Below, piece after piece: positions 18,566-26,957 of a stretch of 64,000 nucleotides of DNA. How positions within the stretch are numbered: the first letter of the stretch is position 1; each line of letters opens with the position of its first letter. A program made the translations under genes and the position numbers. The DNA is from Pseudomonas sp. R28(2017). GTDB taxonomy: Bacteria > Pseudomonadota > Gammaproteobacteria > Pseudomonadales > Pseudomonadaceae. The notes under the pieces were generated by a model, which was not told the origin of the DNA, made no database searches, and saw only the letters and a program-made list of their open reading frames with translations. The stretch covers positions 372,001 through 436,000 of the forward strand of contig NZ_NEHW01000004.1 in assembly GCF_002112505.1 (NCBI RefSeq), given 5' to 3'.

Positions 18566-19168
18566 ATGAGCGTACTCGTTGGCAAACAAGCCCCCGACTT
18601 CACCGTCCCAGCCGTCCTGGGCAACGGCGAAATCGTCGACAGCTTCAACCTGGCCTCGGCCATCAAGGGCAAGTACGGCCTGGTGTTCTTCTACCCACTG
18701 GACTTCACCTTCGTCTGCCCGTCCGAGCTGATCGCCCTGGACAACCGCATTCCTGACTTCCAGGCGCGCAACGTTGAAGTGATCGGCGTTTCGATCGACT
18801 CGCACTTCACCCACAACGCATGGCGTAACACCCCGGTCAACGCCGGCGGTATCGGCCAGGTCAAGTACACCCTGGCGGCCGACATCACCCACGAAATCTG
18901 CAAGGCCTACGACGTCGAGTCCGAAGGCGGCGTAGCCTTCCGTGGCGCCTTCCTGATCGACACCAACGGTGTTGTCCGTTCGCAGATCGTCAACGACCTG
19001 CCACTGGGCCGCAACATGGACGAGCTGCTGCGCCTGGTCGACGCCCTGCAATTCCACGAAGAGCACGGCGAAGTCTGCCCGGCCAACTGGAAGAAAGGCG
19101 ACCAGGGCATGACCGCTTCGCCAGAAGGCGTTGCTGCTTACCTGAGCGAGAACGCTGGCAAGCTGTAA
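18566..19168 (+). CDS. Typical 2-Cys peroxiredoxin (AhpC/TSA family)
   Basis: Thiol peroxidase of 200 residues that reduces hydrogen peroxide and organic hydroperoxides. The peroxidatic cysteine is residue 51 in PLDFTFVCPSEL, and the resolving cysteine is residue 171 in EEHGEVCPANWKKG, so it is a typical 2-Cys enzyme with a YF-containing C-terminal region shortened. The start has AGGAG 7 nt upstream (TAGGAGATTACA). Monocistronic, closed by a strong terminator. It neighbours the iron-storage genes, a common oxidative-stress grouping in Pseudomonas. The electron donor is not shown here. Confidence 0.93.
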   Translation: MSVLVGKQAPDFTVPAVLGNGEIVDSFNLASAIKGKYGLVFFYPLDFTFVCPSELIALDNRIPDFQARNVEVIGVSIDSHFTHNAWRNTPVNAGGIGQVKYTLAADITHEICKAYDVESEGGVAFRGAFLIDTNGVVRSQIVNDLPLGRNMDELLRLVDALQFHEEHGEVCPANWKKGDQGMTASPEGVAAYLSENAGKL

Positions 19169-19180
19169 TTGCCACGCGCA

Positions 19181-19213
19181 CAAAAAAACCGGCCCATGTG
19201 GCCGGTTTTTTTG
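19181..19213 (+). terminator. Rho-independent terminator after the peroxiredoxin gene
   Basis: A-run, AACCGGCC, CATGT loop, GGCCGGTT, T-run, shortly past the stop codon. Confidence 0.85.
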
Positions 19214-19225
19214 TGCCTGACATCT

Positions 19226-19244
19226 GGGGCCGCAAAGCGGCCCC
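19226..19244. terminator. Hairpin after rnt
   Basis: GGGGCCGC-AAA-GCGGCCCC, identical in stem and loop to 12422-12440. It lies 12 bp beyond the rnt stop on the minus strand. Confidence 0.6.
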
Positions 19245-19255
19245 AGGATTGCGAC

Positions 19256-19930
19256 TCAGTCGTTGAAGTCGCGCCAGCCGCCCATTTCCTTCCAGCGGTT
19301 GACGATGCCGCAGAACAGCTCGGCAGTCTTCTCGGTGTCGTAACGGGCCGAGTGCGCCTCGCGGCCGTCGAAGTCGATGTCGGCGCTCTGGCAGGCCCGT
19401 GCCAGCACGGTCTGGCCGTAGGCAAGGCCCGCCAGGGTCGCGGTGTCGAAGCTGGAGAATGGGTGGAACGGGTTACGCTTGATATCGTTACGCGTTACCG
19501 CCGCATTGAGGAAGCCAAGGTCGAAGCTGCTGTTGTGACCGACCAGGATCGCCCGTTTGCAGCCGTTGGCCTTCAGCGCCTTGCGCACACCGCGGAAAAT
19601 GTCGGTGAGCGCGCTTTCCTCGCTCACGGCCATGCGCAGCGGGTGGTCCAGCTTGATGCCGGTGAACTCCAGCGCGGCCGGCTCGATGTTGGCCCCTTCG
19701 AACGGCTCGACCCGGTAGAAGTAGGTGTGCTCGGGGAACAGGAAGCCCTTCTCGTCCATGCCGATGGTCACCGCGGCAATTTCCAGCAGGGCGTCGGTGG
19801 CGCTGTTGAAGCCGCCGGTCTCGACATCCACCACTACCGGAAGATAGCCACGGAAGCGCTCGGCCATCGGGTGGCGCGAACCGCTGCCGACCTGACCGTC
19901 CTGGTCGTCTTCGTAGAGGTCTTCGCTCAC
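19256..19930 (-). CDS. rnt: Ribonuclease T
   Basis: DEDD-family 3'-5' exonuclease of 224 residues that trims tRNA CCA ends and matures stable RNAs. Motif Exo I is [20 protein letters not shown] with Asp35 and Glu37. [20 protein letters not shown] supplies the Exo II aspartate, and [15 protein letters not shown] supplies the Exo III His and Asp. An acidic N-terminal tail precedes the domain. The start overlaps the pyrC stop by four bases, so translation is coupled with pyrC; the pairing is conserved in Pseudomonas. Confidence 0.95.
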   Translation of the reverse strand: MSEDLYEDDQDGQVGSGSRHPMAERFRGYLPVVVDVETGGFNSATDALLEIAAVTIGMDEKGFLFPEHTYFYRVEPFEGANIEPAALEFTGIKLDHPLRMAVSEESALTDIFRGVRKALKANGCKRAILVGHNSSFDLGFLNAAVTRNDIKRNPFHPFSSFDTATLAGLAYGQTVLARACQSADIDFDGREAHSARYDTEKTAELFCGIVNRWKEMGGWRDFND

Positions 19931-20973
19931 GCGTTGTCCTCCAGCAGGCGCCAGCGCAGTTTTTCACCGGCGCGCAGCGGGATCACGGTCTGCTCGCCAA
20001 ATGGCAGGCTGTCCGGGGCGGTCCATTCTTCGCGGACCAGGGTGATGGTGTCGGTGTTCGCCGGCAGGCCATAGAAAGCCGGGCCGTGCAGGCTGGCGAA
20101 GCCTTCCAGCTTGTCCAGCGCATTGCGCTGTTCGAACGCCTCGGCGTACATCTCGATGGCGGCGTAGGCGGTGTAGCAGCCGGCGCAACCGCAGGCGGCT
20201 TCCTTGGCGTGACGGGCGTGGGGGGCCGAGTCGGTGCCGAGGAAGAACTTCGGGTTGCCGCTGGTGGCCGCGTCCAGCAGCGCCACCTGGTGGGTGTTGC
20301 GCTTGAGGATCGGCAGGCAATAGAAGTGCGGGCGGATACCGCCGACCAGCATGTGGTTGCGGTTGTACAGCAGGTGCTGGGCAGTGATGGTGGCGCCGAC
20401 GTTGGCCGGGGCCTCGGTGACGAACTGCGCGGCATCACCGGTGGTGATGTGTTCGAACACCACTTTCAGGGTCGGGAAGCGTTCGACCAGGCGGCGCATG
20501 TGCTCGTCGATGAAGCGCTTCTCGCGGTCGAACACGTCGATCTCGCTGCGGGTCACTTCACCGTGCACCAGCAGCGGCATGCCGACTTCAGCCAGCGCCT
20601 CGATGGCCGGGAAGATGTTGTCGATGCTGGTCACGCCCGAGTCGGAGTTGGTCGTCGCGCCGGCCGGGTACAGCTTGGCGGCGTAGACGATACCGCTGGC
20701 CTTGGCCGCGCGGATGTCCTCGGGGCTGGTGCGGTCGGTGAGGTACAGCACCATCAGCGGTTCAAAGCGGCTGCCAGCCGGGCGGGCAGCAAGGATGCGC
20801 TCGCGGTAGGCACCGGCTTCGACGGCATTGCGTACCGGCGGAACCAGGTTGGGCATGATGATGGCACGGGCGAAAGTACGCGCCACATCGCCAACGGTAT
20901 GGGGCAGGACGGCACCATCGCGCAGATGGATGTGCCAGTCGTCGGGACGCAGGAGGGTCAGGCGATCGGACAT
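19927..20973 (-). CDS. pyrC: Dihydroorotase PyrC
   Basis: Zinc amidohydrolase of 348 residues that cyclises N-carbamoyl-aspartate to dihydroorotate in pyrimidine synthesis. Metal ligands His14 and His16 lie in [14 protein letters not shown]. The carbamylated bridging lysine is Lys100 in [14 protein letters not shown]. Further histidines are in PLLVHGEVT and [12 protein letters not shown], and the catalytic aspartate is in [15 protein letters not shown]. This is the short class II type of E. coli, not the multifunctional class I. Upstream gene of the rnt pair. Confidence 0.96.
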   Translation of the reverse strand: MSDRLTLLRPDDWHIHLRDGAVLPHTVGDVARTFARAIIMPNLVPPVRNAVEAGAYRERILAARPAGSRFEPLMVLYLTDRTSPEDIRAAKASGIVYAAKLYPAGATTNSDSGVTSIDNIFPAIEALAEVGMPLLVHGEVTRSEIDVFDREKRFIDEHMRRLVERFPTLKVVFEHITTGDAAQFVTEAPANVGATITAQHLLYNRNHMLVGGIRPHFYCLPILKRNTHQVALLDAATSGNPKFFLGTDSAPHARHAKEAACGCAGCYTAYAAIEMYAEAFEQRNALDKLEGFASLHGPAFYGLPANTDTITLVREEWTAPDSLPFGEQTVIPLRAGEKLRWRLLEDNA

Positions 20974-21103
20974 TGGGAATTCCAGGCGGGTCGAACTCAG
21001 GCCCCAATGCTACCGGAAAACCCCGGTCCGAGCACGGCTATCAAGTTTTCCGGCAAGCGTCCGATAGCCTGCCTGTAAGCCGTCAGAATTTGTGGAGCCG
21101 CCC

Positions 21104-22072
21104 GTGCGCCAGCGTTACCTAGCCCTGTTGACCCTTGTCGCCAGCCTGCCGGCCGGCGCACTGACCTTCCAGACCCGCATGGAGAATGTCGCCTGGAAAG
21201 TCGAGGGTGACCAGTTCGAATGCCGCCTGATCCAGCCGATCGACGGTTTCGGCAGCGGCGAGTTCGTGCGCAAGGCGGGTGAGCAGCCGGTGTTCCAGCT
21301 ACGTTCGCACAGCAATGTGCTGGGCGCAGGCTCGGCCACCTTGCTGGCTGCGGCTGCCCCTTGGCAGCCGGGCCGCGGTGATGTGAACCTCGGTGCCGTG
21401 CGCATGGCCCGCAGCGGCGTGCTGTTCAGTTCGTCGCAGAGCCAGGCCAGCCGCCTGATCAACGGCCTGCTCGATGGCCGCAGCACGGTCGTGCGCAACT
21501 ACACCGGCGAAGGCGGGCGGGCAATGGAAGTGCGCGTGCTGCCGGTGAGCTTCGCCAAGGCGTACAGCGACTATCAGGCCTGCGCCAGCAAGATGCTGCC
21601 GATGAACTATGACCAGGTCCGCCAGACCCAGGTTGGCTTCCCGGGCGGTGGCTACGACCTTGACGCCGATGCCCGTGCGCGGCTGGATGTGATCCTTGAT
21701 TACCTCAAGGCCGACCCGACGGTGAACCACATCGAACTCAACGGCCATTCCGACAACAGTGGAAATCGCCTGACCAATCGCGACACGTCGCGGCGTCGGG
21801 CATTGGCCGTTGCCGATTACTTCAAGGCCCATGGTGTGCCGGAAGAACAGATCGTCGTGCGCTTCCATGGCGAGCGCTATCCGCTGGTGAAGAACAACAG
21901 CCCGGCCAATCGGGCGCGTAACCGGCGGGTGAACATCGAACTGGATCGGGTGGCTGCGGTGGAGAAGCCTGCGGCGCAGCCGGTTCAGCAACCGGCACCC
22001 GCCATCCCGCCTGCCGCTGCGGCACCGGCACCGGCACCGGCACCGGCTGCGTCGGGGGCGAAGGCACCCTGA
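21104..22072 (+). CDS. motY: Flagellar motor-associated protein MotY (OmpA C-terminal domain)
   Basis: Periplasmic protein of 322 residues needed for full torque of the flagellar stators in Pseudomonas and Vibrio. The signal peptide is VRQRYLALLTLVASLPAGA. An N-terminal MotY domain follows (MENVAWKVEGDQFECRLIQP), then an OmpA/MotB-type peptidoglycan-binding domain (ELNGHSDNSGNRLTNRDTSR, NRARNRRVNIELDRV). The tail is Pro/Ala rich. The start is the GTG at 21104, since GGAG ends 6 nt before it; a GTG four codons earlier has no ribosome site. Placed between pyrC and argG as in P. aeruginosa, far from the flagellar loci. Confidence 0.88.
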   Translation: MRQRYLALLTLVASLPAGALTFQTRMENVAWKVEGDQFECRLIQPIDGFGSGEFVRKAGEQPVFQLRSHSNVLGAGSATLLAAAAPWQPGRGDVNLGAVRMARSGVLFSSSQSQASRLINGLLDGRSTVVRNYTGEGGRAMEVRVLPVSFAKAYSDYQACASKMLPMNYDQVRQTQVGFPGGGYDLDADARARLDVILDYLKADPTVNHIELNGHSDNSGNRLTNRDTSRRRALAVADYFKAHGVPEEQIVVRFHGERYPLVKNNSPANRARNRRVNIELDRVAAVEKPAAQPVQQPAPAIPPAAAAPAPAPAPAASGAKAP

Positions 22073-22114
22073 CCGTTTCTCGTCTCCACCCCGCGTCGCG
22101 CCGCTGACAGTTCC

Positions 22115-22156
22115 TGTCGCTTTGTCGTCAGAAGCTGTCGCCCCACTGTAAATTTA
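22115..22156 (+). promoter_or_regulatory. Tandem ArgR half-sites before argG
   Basis: Two adjacent 21-bp units each begin TGTCGC. 22136-22156 matches TGTCGC-N8-AA exactly; 22115-22135 has CA in place of AA. The direct-repeat spacing equals the Pseudomonas ArgR operator unit. It lies 55-95 bp before the argG start. Confidence 0.65.
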
Positions 22157-22210
22157 TCCGCAACGCCGGTAGAATCGATCCCTTTCCGTACAACCCCGTG
22201 GAGTGATGGC

Positions 22211-23428
22211 ATGGCGGACGTAAAAAAGGTCGTACTGGCGTATTCCGGCGGCCTTGATACTTCGGTGATTCTCAAGTGGCTGCAGGATACCTACAACTGC
22301 GAAGTGGTGACCTTCACCGCTGACCTGGGTCAGGGCGAAGAAGTGGAGCCGGCTCGCGCCAAAGCCCAGGCGATGGGCGTAAAAGAGATCTACATCGACG
22401 ACCTGCGCGAAGAGTTCGTGCGTGATTTCGTCTTCCCGATGTTCCGCGCCAACACCGTCTACGAAGGCGAGTACCTGCTGGGTACTTCCATCGCCCGCCC
22501 GCTGATCGCCAAGCGCCTGATCGAGATCGCCAACGAGACCGGCGCCGACGCCATTTCCCACGGCGCTACCGGCAAGGGTAACGACCAGGTCCGCTTCGAG
22601 CTGGGTGCCTACGCCCTCAAACCAGGCGTCAAGGTCATCGCCCCGTGGCGCGAGTGGGACCTGCTGTCCCGCGAGAAGCTGATGGACTACGCCGAGAAGC
22701 ACGGTATCCCGATCGAGCGCCACGGCAAGAAGAAGTCGCCGTACTCGATGGACGCCAACCTGCTGCACATCTCCTACGAAGGCGGTGTCCTGGAAGATAC
22801 CTGGACCGAGCACGAAGAAGACATGTGGCGCTGGAGCGTCTCGCCAGAGAACGCCCCGGACCAGGCTACCTACATCGAGCTGACCTACCGCAATGGTGAC
22901 ATCGTCGCCATCGACGGCGTCGACATGACCCCGGCCACCGTGCTTGCCGAACTGAACCGCATCGGCGGCGCCAACGGTATCGGCCGCCTGGACATCGTGG
23001 AGAACCGTTATGTGGGCATGAAGTCCCGCGGCTGCTACGAAACCCCTGGCGGCACCATCATGCTCAAGGCCCACCGCGCCATCGAGTCGATCACCCTGGA
23101 CCGCGAAGTCGCTCACCTGAAAGACGAGCTGATGCCGAAGTACGCCAGCCTGATCTACACCGGCTACTGGTGGAGCCCGGAGCGTCTGATGCTGCAGAAG
23201 ATGATCGACGCTTCGCAGGTCAACGTGAACGGCGTCGTGCGCCTGAAGCTGTACAAGGGCAACGTCATCGTGGTTGGCCGCAAGTCGGACGATTCGCTGT
23301 TCGATGCCAACATCGCGACCTTCGAAGAAGACGGCGGCGCCTACAACCAGGCCGATGCCGCGGGCTTCATCAAGCTCAATGCGCTGCGCATGCGCATCGC
23401 TGCCAACAAGGGCCGCGGGATGCTCTGA
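22211..23428 (+). CDS. argG: Argininosuccinate synthase ArgG
   Basis: Condenses citrulline and aspartate with ATP to argininosuccinate; 405 residues. The N-type ATP pyrophosphatase loop is [20 protein letters not shown]. Citrulline/aspartate-binding segments include [17 protein letters not shown] and [20 protein letters not shown]. Length and start (GGAG upstream of ATG) are standard. It works directly after ArgF in the same pathway. ArgR-type half-sites upstream and a strong terminator downstream make it a single-gene unit. Confidence 0.98.
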   Translation: MADVKKVVLAYSGGLDTSVILKWLQDTYNCEVVTFTADLGQGEEVEPARAKAQAMGVKEIYIDDLREEFVRDFVFPMFRANTVYEGEYLLGTSIARPLIAKRLIEIANETGADAISHGATGKGNDQVRFELGAYALKPGVKVIAPWREWDLLSREKLMDYAEKHGIPIERHGKKKSPYSMDANLLHISYEGGVLEDTWTEHEEDMWRWSVSPENAPDQATYIELTYRNGDIVAIDGVDMTPATVLAELNRIGGANGIGRLDIVENRYVGMKSRGCYETPGGTIMLKAHRAIESITLDREVAHLKDELMPKYASLIYTGYWWSPERLMLQKMIDASQVNVNGVVRLKLYKGNVIVVGRKSDDSLFDANIATFEEDGGAYNQADAAGFIKLNALRMRIAANKGRGML

Positions 23429-23451
23429 GCATCAGGCTGACTTGGCAAATG

Positions 23452-23479
23452 AACCCCGGCTCAGGCCGGGGTTTTTTTT
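23452..23479 (+). terminator. Rho-independent terminator of argG
   Basis: AACCCCGGC, TCAG loop, GCCGGGGTT, eight Ts. Confidence 0.85.
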
Positions 23480-23499
23480 GCCGCTGGCGCGTGCCTTGA

Positions 23500-23940
23500 T
23501 CAATGTCCATGGGACAAGTCCTCAGGCACGCCAGTAGTCGAAAGAACGACACATTGGTGCAGATCCATATTGCACAAGCGCCACTGCCTGTTCTCGGCAT
23601 GCGGCTGGGCCATGGCTTGCATGACATGTTGTTGTATCTGTTTCTGCGCGTCAGGGCCGGAAAACATCATGGTTACAGTTTCTGGCGTATCGGAGCGCCC
23701 CGCTTGTTCGGGCATGCTCTTCTGCTCGGCCGTGGCTGGCTTGTAGAAGGACTTGTAGTTGAAGTTCAGGGTGAGGAAGAACAGAGCGGTGAGGAAGAAG
23801 GGAAAACCCACGAGGAACCAAGTGTAGTACGTCTGACTTTTCTCGCTGAGAAAAGGCAAGGTTGCCAAAGCAGAAGCTTCGATGATGCCAGCGAAGATGG
23901 CGATTATCGTCAACGGAGCAACAGGTTGGTTATCGGTCAT
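23500..23940 (-). CDS. Hypothetical two-helix membrane protein
   Basis: Protein of 146 residues I do not recognise. Two hydrophobic segments occupy about residues 9-29 (PLTIIAIFAGIIEASALATL) and 40-60 (WFLVGFPFFLTALFFLTLNF). A polar C-terminal half follows, containing two cysteines (LCNMDLHQC) and ending in HGH. The first helix pattern resembles small inner-membrane proteins annotated only as hypothetical in Pseudomonas. Lone gene, convergent with argG across its terminator. Base composition is slightly less GC-rich than the neighbours, a mild hint of a non-core origin. Confidence 0.6.
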   Translation of the reverse strand: MTDNQPVAPLTIIAIFAGIIEASALATLPFLSEKSQTYYTWFLVGFPFFLTALFFLTLNFNYKSFYKPATAEQKSMPEQAGRSDTPETVTMMFSGPDAQKQIQQHVMQAMAQPHAENRQWRLCNMDLHQCVVLSTTGVPEDLSHGH

Positions 23941-24248
23941 GTCATTGCCTCCTGCATGTGCTGCCTATCAATAACCTACTGGGCGCCTCAACTAAATTGT
24001 GGACTTTTTCCGGGTGATCGAACTTGTCGAGGGGGGCGAAGACGTGCGCAAGATCGATCATTGTGCACTCGCACGCTCGTAAGCACTTTCGCAAAGAAGC
24101 TGTAAATTTTTTCTTGTAGGAAAATTCCCAAGCTGACGTAAGGTTCATCTATTCGGCTATTTATGCGGGGAATGGGCGCGCTATTGAACGTTCTGCTCGG
24201 TTAAGGTGAGCCAGTCGTCAAAGCAAAATAACGAATGATGGATATCGC
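23941..24248. other. Divergent intergenic region, no gene seen
   Basis: 308 bp between the membrane-protein gene and the response regulator. AT-richer than its surroundings (T-run near 24107-24114). It must carry both divergent promoters, but I find no convincing sigma-54 or paired operator pattern, RNA gene or repeat. Confidence 0.5.
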
Positions 24249-24875
24249 ATGAATAAAGTCCTTATCGTGGATGATCATCCGGTCATACGCTTGGCAGTGC
24301 GCATGCTGATGGAGCGGCATGGGTACGATGTTGTCGCGGAAACCGACAACGGCATAGCGGCCTTGCAGCTCACTCGCGAACACCTGCCCGATATCGTCGT
24401 GCTCGATATCGGCATCCCCAAGCTCGACGGGTTGGAGGTCATTGCCCGTATGGCTAGCGCCAGCCCCGGCAGCCGGGTTCTGGTACTGACTTCCCAGGCA
24501 GCTGGGCATTTCTCCATGCGCTGCATGCAGGCGGGGGCTTCAGGCTACGTGTGCAAGCAGCAGGAACTCACCGAACTGCTCAGTGCCATCAAGGCAGTGC
24601 TCTCTGGTTACAGCTATTTCCCGAACCAGGCATTGCACAAGTCGCTTGGCCGGGTGGGGGGCGCAAGCGAGGCGGACATGGTCGAACGCCTGTCGGCAAG
24701 GGAGATGATGGTGCTGCAGCAGCTTGCGCGGGGGCGGTCGAACAAGGAGATAGCCGACAGCATGTTTCTCAGCAACAAGACGGTCAGCACCTACAAGACC
24801 CGCCTGCTACTGAAGCTCAATGCCCACTCACTGGTGGACCTGATCGAACTGGCCCGGCGGCACGGCCTGAACTGA
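24249..24875 (+). CDS. NarL/LuxR-family response regulator (orphan)
   Basis: Response regulator of 208 residues. The receiver domain covers about 1-120 with acidic pair Asp8/Asp9 (VLIVDDHPVIRLAV), phospho-acceptor Asp53 (IVVLDIGIPKLDGLEVI) and lysine in SGYVCKQQEL. The C-terminal LuxR-type helix-turn-helix is LSAREMMVLQQLARGRSNKE through STYKTRLLLKLNAHSLVDLI. The domain order is the same as in BvgA/EvgA-type regulators, which resemble this sequence. No sensor kinase lies nearby, so its partner and targets are unknown. A 12-bp hairpin closes the gene. Confidence 0.88.
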   Translation: MNKVLIVDDHPVIRLAVRMLMERHGYDVVAETDNGIAALQLTREHLPDIVVLDIGIPKLDGLEVIARMASASPGSRVLVLTSQAAGHFSMRCMQAGASGYVCKQQELTELLSAIKAVLSGYSYFPNQALHKSLGRVGGASEADMVERLSAREMMVLQQLARGRSNKEIADSMFLSNKTVSTYKTRLLLKLNAHSLVDLIELARRHGLN

Positions 24876-24885
24876 GCCTGGCATG

Positions 24886-24914
24886 CACCAAGCCTCCGTG
24901 AAGGAGGCTTGGTG
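24886..24914. terminator. Perfect 12-bp hairpin between convergent genes
   Basis: CACCAAGCCTCC pairs with GGAGGCTTGGTG around GTGAA. It sits 10 bp after the response regulator stop and 5 bp before the stop of the opposite small gene; no U-run. Confidence 0.6.
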
Positions 24915-24919
24915 TGACG

Positions 24920-25096
24920 TTACAGGTCGTAATCGAAATCGGCGAGTTGCCGTTGCAGGCGCCGCTCTTCGAGGAGGTTGTCTATGGTGCGACGCTTGCT
25001 CAGGTTGGTCTTCGCGGTTTCCACCTGGGGCTCCGCTTCGTCGTCAGCGGTGGCAAAGTCATCTTCGATCGACAGGTCGTCTTTATCGGTACTCAT
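24920..25096 (-). CDS. PA3496-type small protein (putative envelope integrity protein)
   Basis: Small acidic-to-basic protein of 58 residues. It starts MSTDKDDLSIEDDFATADDE at the ATG at 25096, with GGAG 6 nt upstream; an in-frame start four codons earlier lacks this. The C-terminal half is RRTIDNLLEERRLQRQLADF, a probable amphipathic helix. It matches the family named after P. aeruginosa PA3496, which lies next to nth there as well. Function is not established; the family name comes from automated annotation. Confidence 0.75.
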   Translation of the reverse strand: MSTDKDDLSIEDDFATADDEAEPQVETAKTNLSKRRTIDNLLEERRLQRQLADFDYDL

Positions 25097-25200
25097 GAGT
25101 CGCTCCAAGCCAATGGGCCATTGGCCGTCCTTATAGCGAGAAAGCGAAGTCCGGTAAAAAAGATTTTTTCAATCGCGATGCAGCTGTTTTTGCTATTGGC

Positions 25201-25839
25201 TCAATCGTCCGAGGTCTTGTGCTTGTATTCGCAGAGGTCTTCGATGCGGCAGCTGCCGCAACGTGGCTTGCGTGCCTGGCAAACGTAGCGGCCATGCAGG
25301 ATGAGCCAGTGGTGGGCGTCGAGCAGATAATCCCTGGGGACGAACTTGAGCAGTTTCTTTTCGACCTCGAGCACGGTCTTGCCAGGTGCGATGCCGGTGC
25401 GGTTGCTGACCCGGAAGATATGCGTGTCCACGGCCATGGCTGGCTGGCGGAAGGCGGTGTTGAGCACCACGTTGGCGGTCTTGCGGCCAACACCCGGTAA
25501 CGCCTCCAGTGCTTCACGGGTCTGCGGGACTTCGCCGCCATGGCGCTCGATCAACAGGCGGCACGCCTCGATGACATTCTTGGCCTTGCTGTTGTAGAGG
25601 CCGATGGTCTTGATGTATTCGCTCAGTCCCGCGACACCGAGCGCATGGATGGCTTGCGGCGTATTGGCGACCGGGAACAGGCGCGCGGTGGCCTTGTTGA
25701 CGCCGACATCGGTGGACTGAGCGGAAAGCGTCACGGCAACCAGGAGCTCGAAAGGGGTGGTGTAAGCCAATTCCGTCTTTGGGTCGGGATTGTCTTCGTG
25801 CAGCCTGCGAAAGATCTCCAGGCGTTTGGCGGCATTCAT
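25201..25839 (-). CDS. nth: Endonuclease III Nth
   Basis: Base-excision repair glycosylase/AP-lyase of 212 residues that removes oxidised pyrimidines. The helix-hairpin-helix-GPD core is ALPGVGRKTANVVLNTAF with catalytic Lys120, and Asp138 is in MAVDTHIFRV. The C-terminal [4Fe-4S] loop follows C-x6-C-x2-C-x5-C (CQARKPRCGSCRIEDLC). Length and key residues match E. coli. It is the last gene of the metG-rnf run, four bases after rnfE, a linkage seen across gamma-proteobacteria. Confidence 0.97.
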   Translation of the reverse strand: MNAAKRLEIFRRLHEDNPDPKTELAYTTPFELLVAVTLSAQSTDVGVNKATARLFPVANTPQAIHALGVAGLSEYIKTIGLYNSKAKNVIEACRLLIERHGGEVPQTREALEALPGVGRKTANVVLNTAFRQPAMAVDTHIFRVSNRTGIAPGKTVLEVEKKLLKFVPRDYLLDAHHWLILHGRYVCQARKPRCGSCRIEDLCEYKHKTSDD

Positions 25840-25843
25840 GGGG

Positions 25844-26362
25844 TCAACGCTTTCCTTGACGACGTGTGAGGGTGGGGCGTAGCCAATTGTACAAGGCCAG
25901 CAGCGCGCCGAGCAGTAGCAGTGCGCCTGGTGGCAAGTTGGCCAGGTGCATGCCGGCGACCTGATCCAGCCATTGGCGGCCGGCACCCAGCAGCAGGCAG
26001 GCAAGCAGCAGCCCGGTCAAATGAAGCAACAGCTGGCGCCAGCGCCCTGCGCTTGGCAGCAGTGCGTCGATGGCAAGGCATTGCAGGCAGATCAGCGCTG
26101 GGAAATAGCCAAGCGTCAGTGCCAGCGGCAATGCCCAGGCACGCAGCGCCAGTTGCAGGCAGCTGGCAAGCGCAGCCAGCAGCAGCAGGCTTGCCAGCCA
26201 GTATTTTGCGCCACTGAGCGTTGCCCTCAGCGGGCATAGCAAGGCTTGGTGCAGAAGCACCAGCACGAGCATGCACACGCCCAGAGCCACCGTTTGAGGG
26301 AAGCTTCGGGTCGCGCCAAGCAGCGGCGCCAGGCCGGTTACAAGCAAGCAGAATCTATTCAT
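25844..26362 (-). CDS. rnfE: RnfE/RsxE-like electron transport membrane subunit (reduced)
   Basis: Membrane protein of 172 residues; typical RnfE is about 200-230. The start is ATG 26362 (MNRFCLLVTGLAPLLGATRS), overlapping the end of rnfG by 8 bp. About five hydrophobic helices are visible. The family segment normally reading LGLCPLLAVT appears here as TGLAPLLGAT, so the first conserved cysteine is replaced by alanine, while the second region (FPALICLQCLAID) keeps one. In known Rnf/Nqr complexes these cysteines bind an intramembrane [2Fe-2S] cluster with RnfA. The subunit identity rests on position and pattern, and divergence is strong. Confidence 0.75.
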   Translation of the reverse strand: MNRFCLLVTGLAPLLGATRSFPQTVALGVCMLVLVLLHQALLCPLRATLSGAKYWLASLLLLAALASCLQLALRAWALPLALTLGYFPALICLQCLAIDALLPSAGRWRQLLLHLTGLLLACLLLGAGRQWLDQVAGMHLANLPPGALLLLGALLALYNWLRPTLTRRQGKR

Positions 26363-26957
26363 GGCCGGGGGCTCCGAGCAGTTCGCTGCGATGCTGGTCA
26401 AAATAGCGCAAGGCTTCCTGCTGGGCTTCGATGACTGCCCGAGACGTCACCGTAGCACCGGCCAACTGGTCGAACTCGCCCTGGTCGCGCCTGATCGCCC
26501 AACGATCGTCAGGGCCATGCCTGGCAAACTGCGCCAGCCAGCCAGACTGCGGATCGGCAATCTGGCCGCCCAGCCCAGGACTTTCCTGCTGTTCGACCAC
26601 CCGGGTGCCGATCAGGCGGCCATCGGCGGCGATGGCAATGATCAGCCTGATAGGGCCGGCATAGCCCTGTACCTGGCTCACCAGCACGATGGCGGTTGGC
26701 GAAGCGCCGTGGGTTGCGCGATAGGCGGCGAGTACCTTGCTGTGAAGTGGCTGGTCGGCTGGCAATGGCAACGCACTGTCCAGCGGGTGGTTGTCGTAGC
26801 TTTGCGCTGGCAGGGCCGCGAGGAACTGGCTTGCCTGCAACTGGCGCTCGGCATCGGCAATGGTGGGGCGGGTCCAGTGTTGCCAGGCCAGCGTCACTGC
26901 CAGTGCCGAAGCACCGACAGCCAGTAACAGTAAAGTGCTGCGAACGGGCGCGATCAT
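26355..26957 (-). CDS. rnfG: RnfG/RsxG-like FMN-binding electron transport subunit
   Basis: Subunit of 200 residues, with one N-terminal membrane anchor (STLLLLAVGASALAVTLAW) and a periplasmic FMN-binding domain. The covalent flavin site of RnfG/NqrC, S/T-G-A-T, appears as FDQLAGATVTSRAVIEAQ, with the attachment threonine retained but the preceding serine changed to alanine. GYAGPIRLIIAIAADGRLIG and ESPGLGGQIADPQSGWLAQF are other family hallmarks. The start overlaps the rnfD stop (ATGA). An intact flavin threonine suggests the subunit still carries FMN. Confidence 0.85.
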   Translation of the reverse strand: MIAPVRSTLLLLAVGASALAVTLAWQHWTRPTIADAERQLQASQFLAALPAQSYDNHPLDSALPLPADQPLHSKVLAAYRATHGASPTAIVLVSQVQGYAGPIRLIIAIAADGRLIGTRVVEQQESPGLGGQIADPQSGWLAQFARHGPDDRWAIRRDQGEFDQLAGATVTSRAVIEAQQEALRYFDQHRSELLGAPGHE

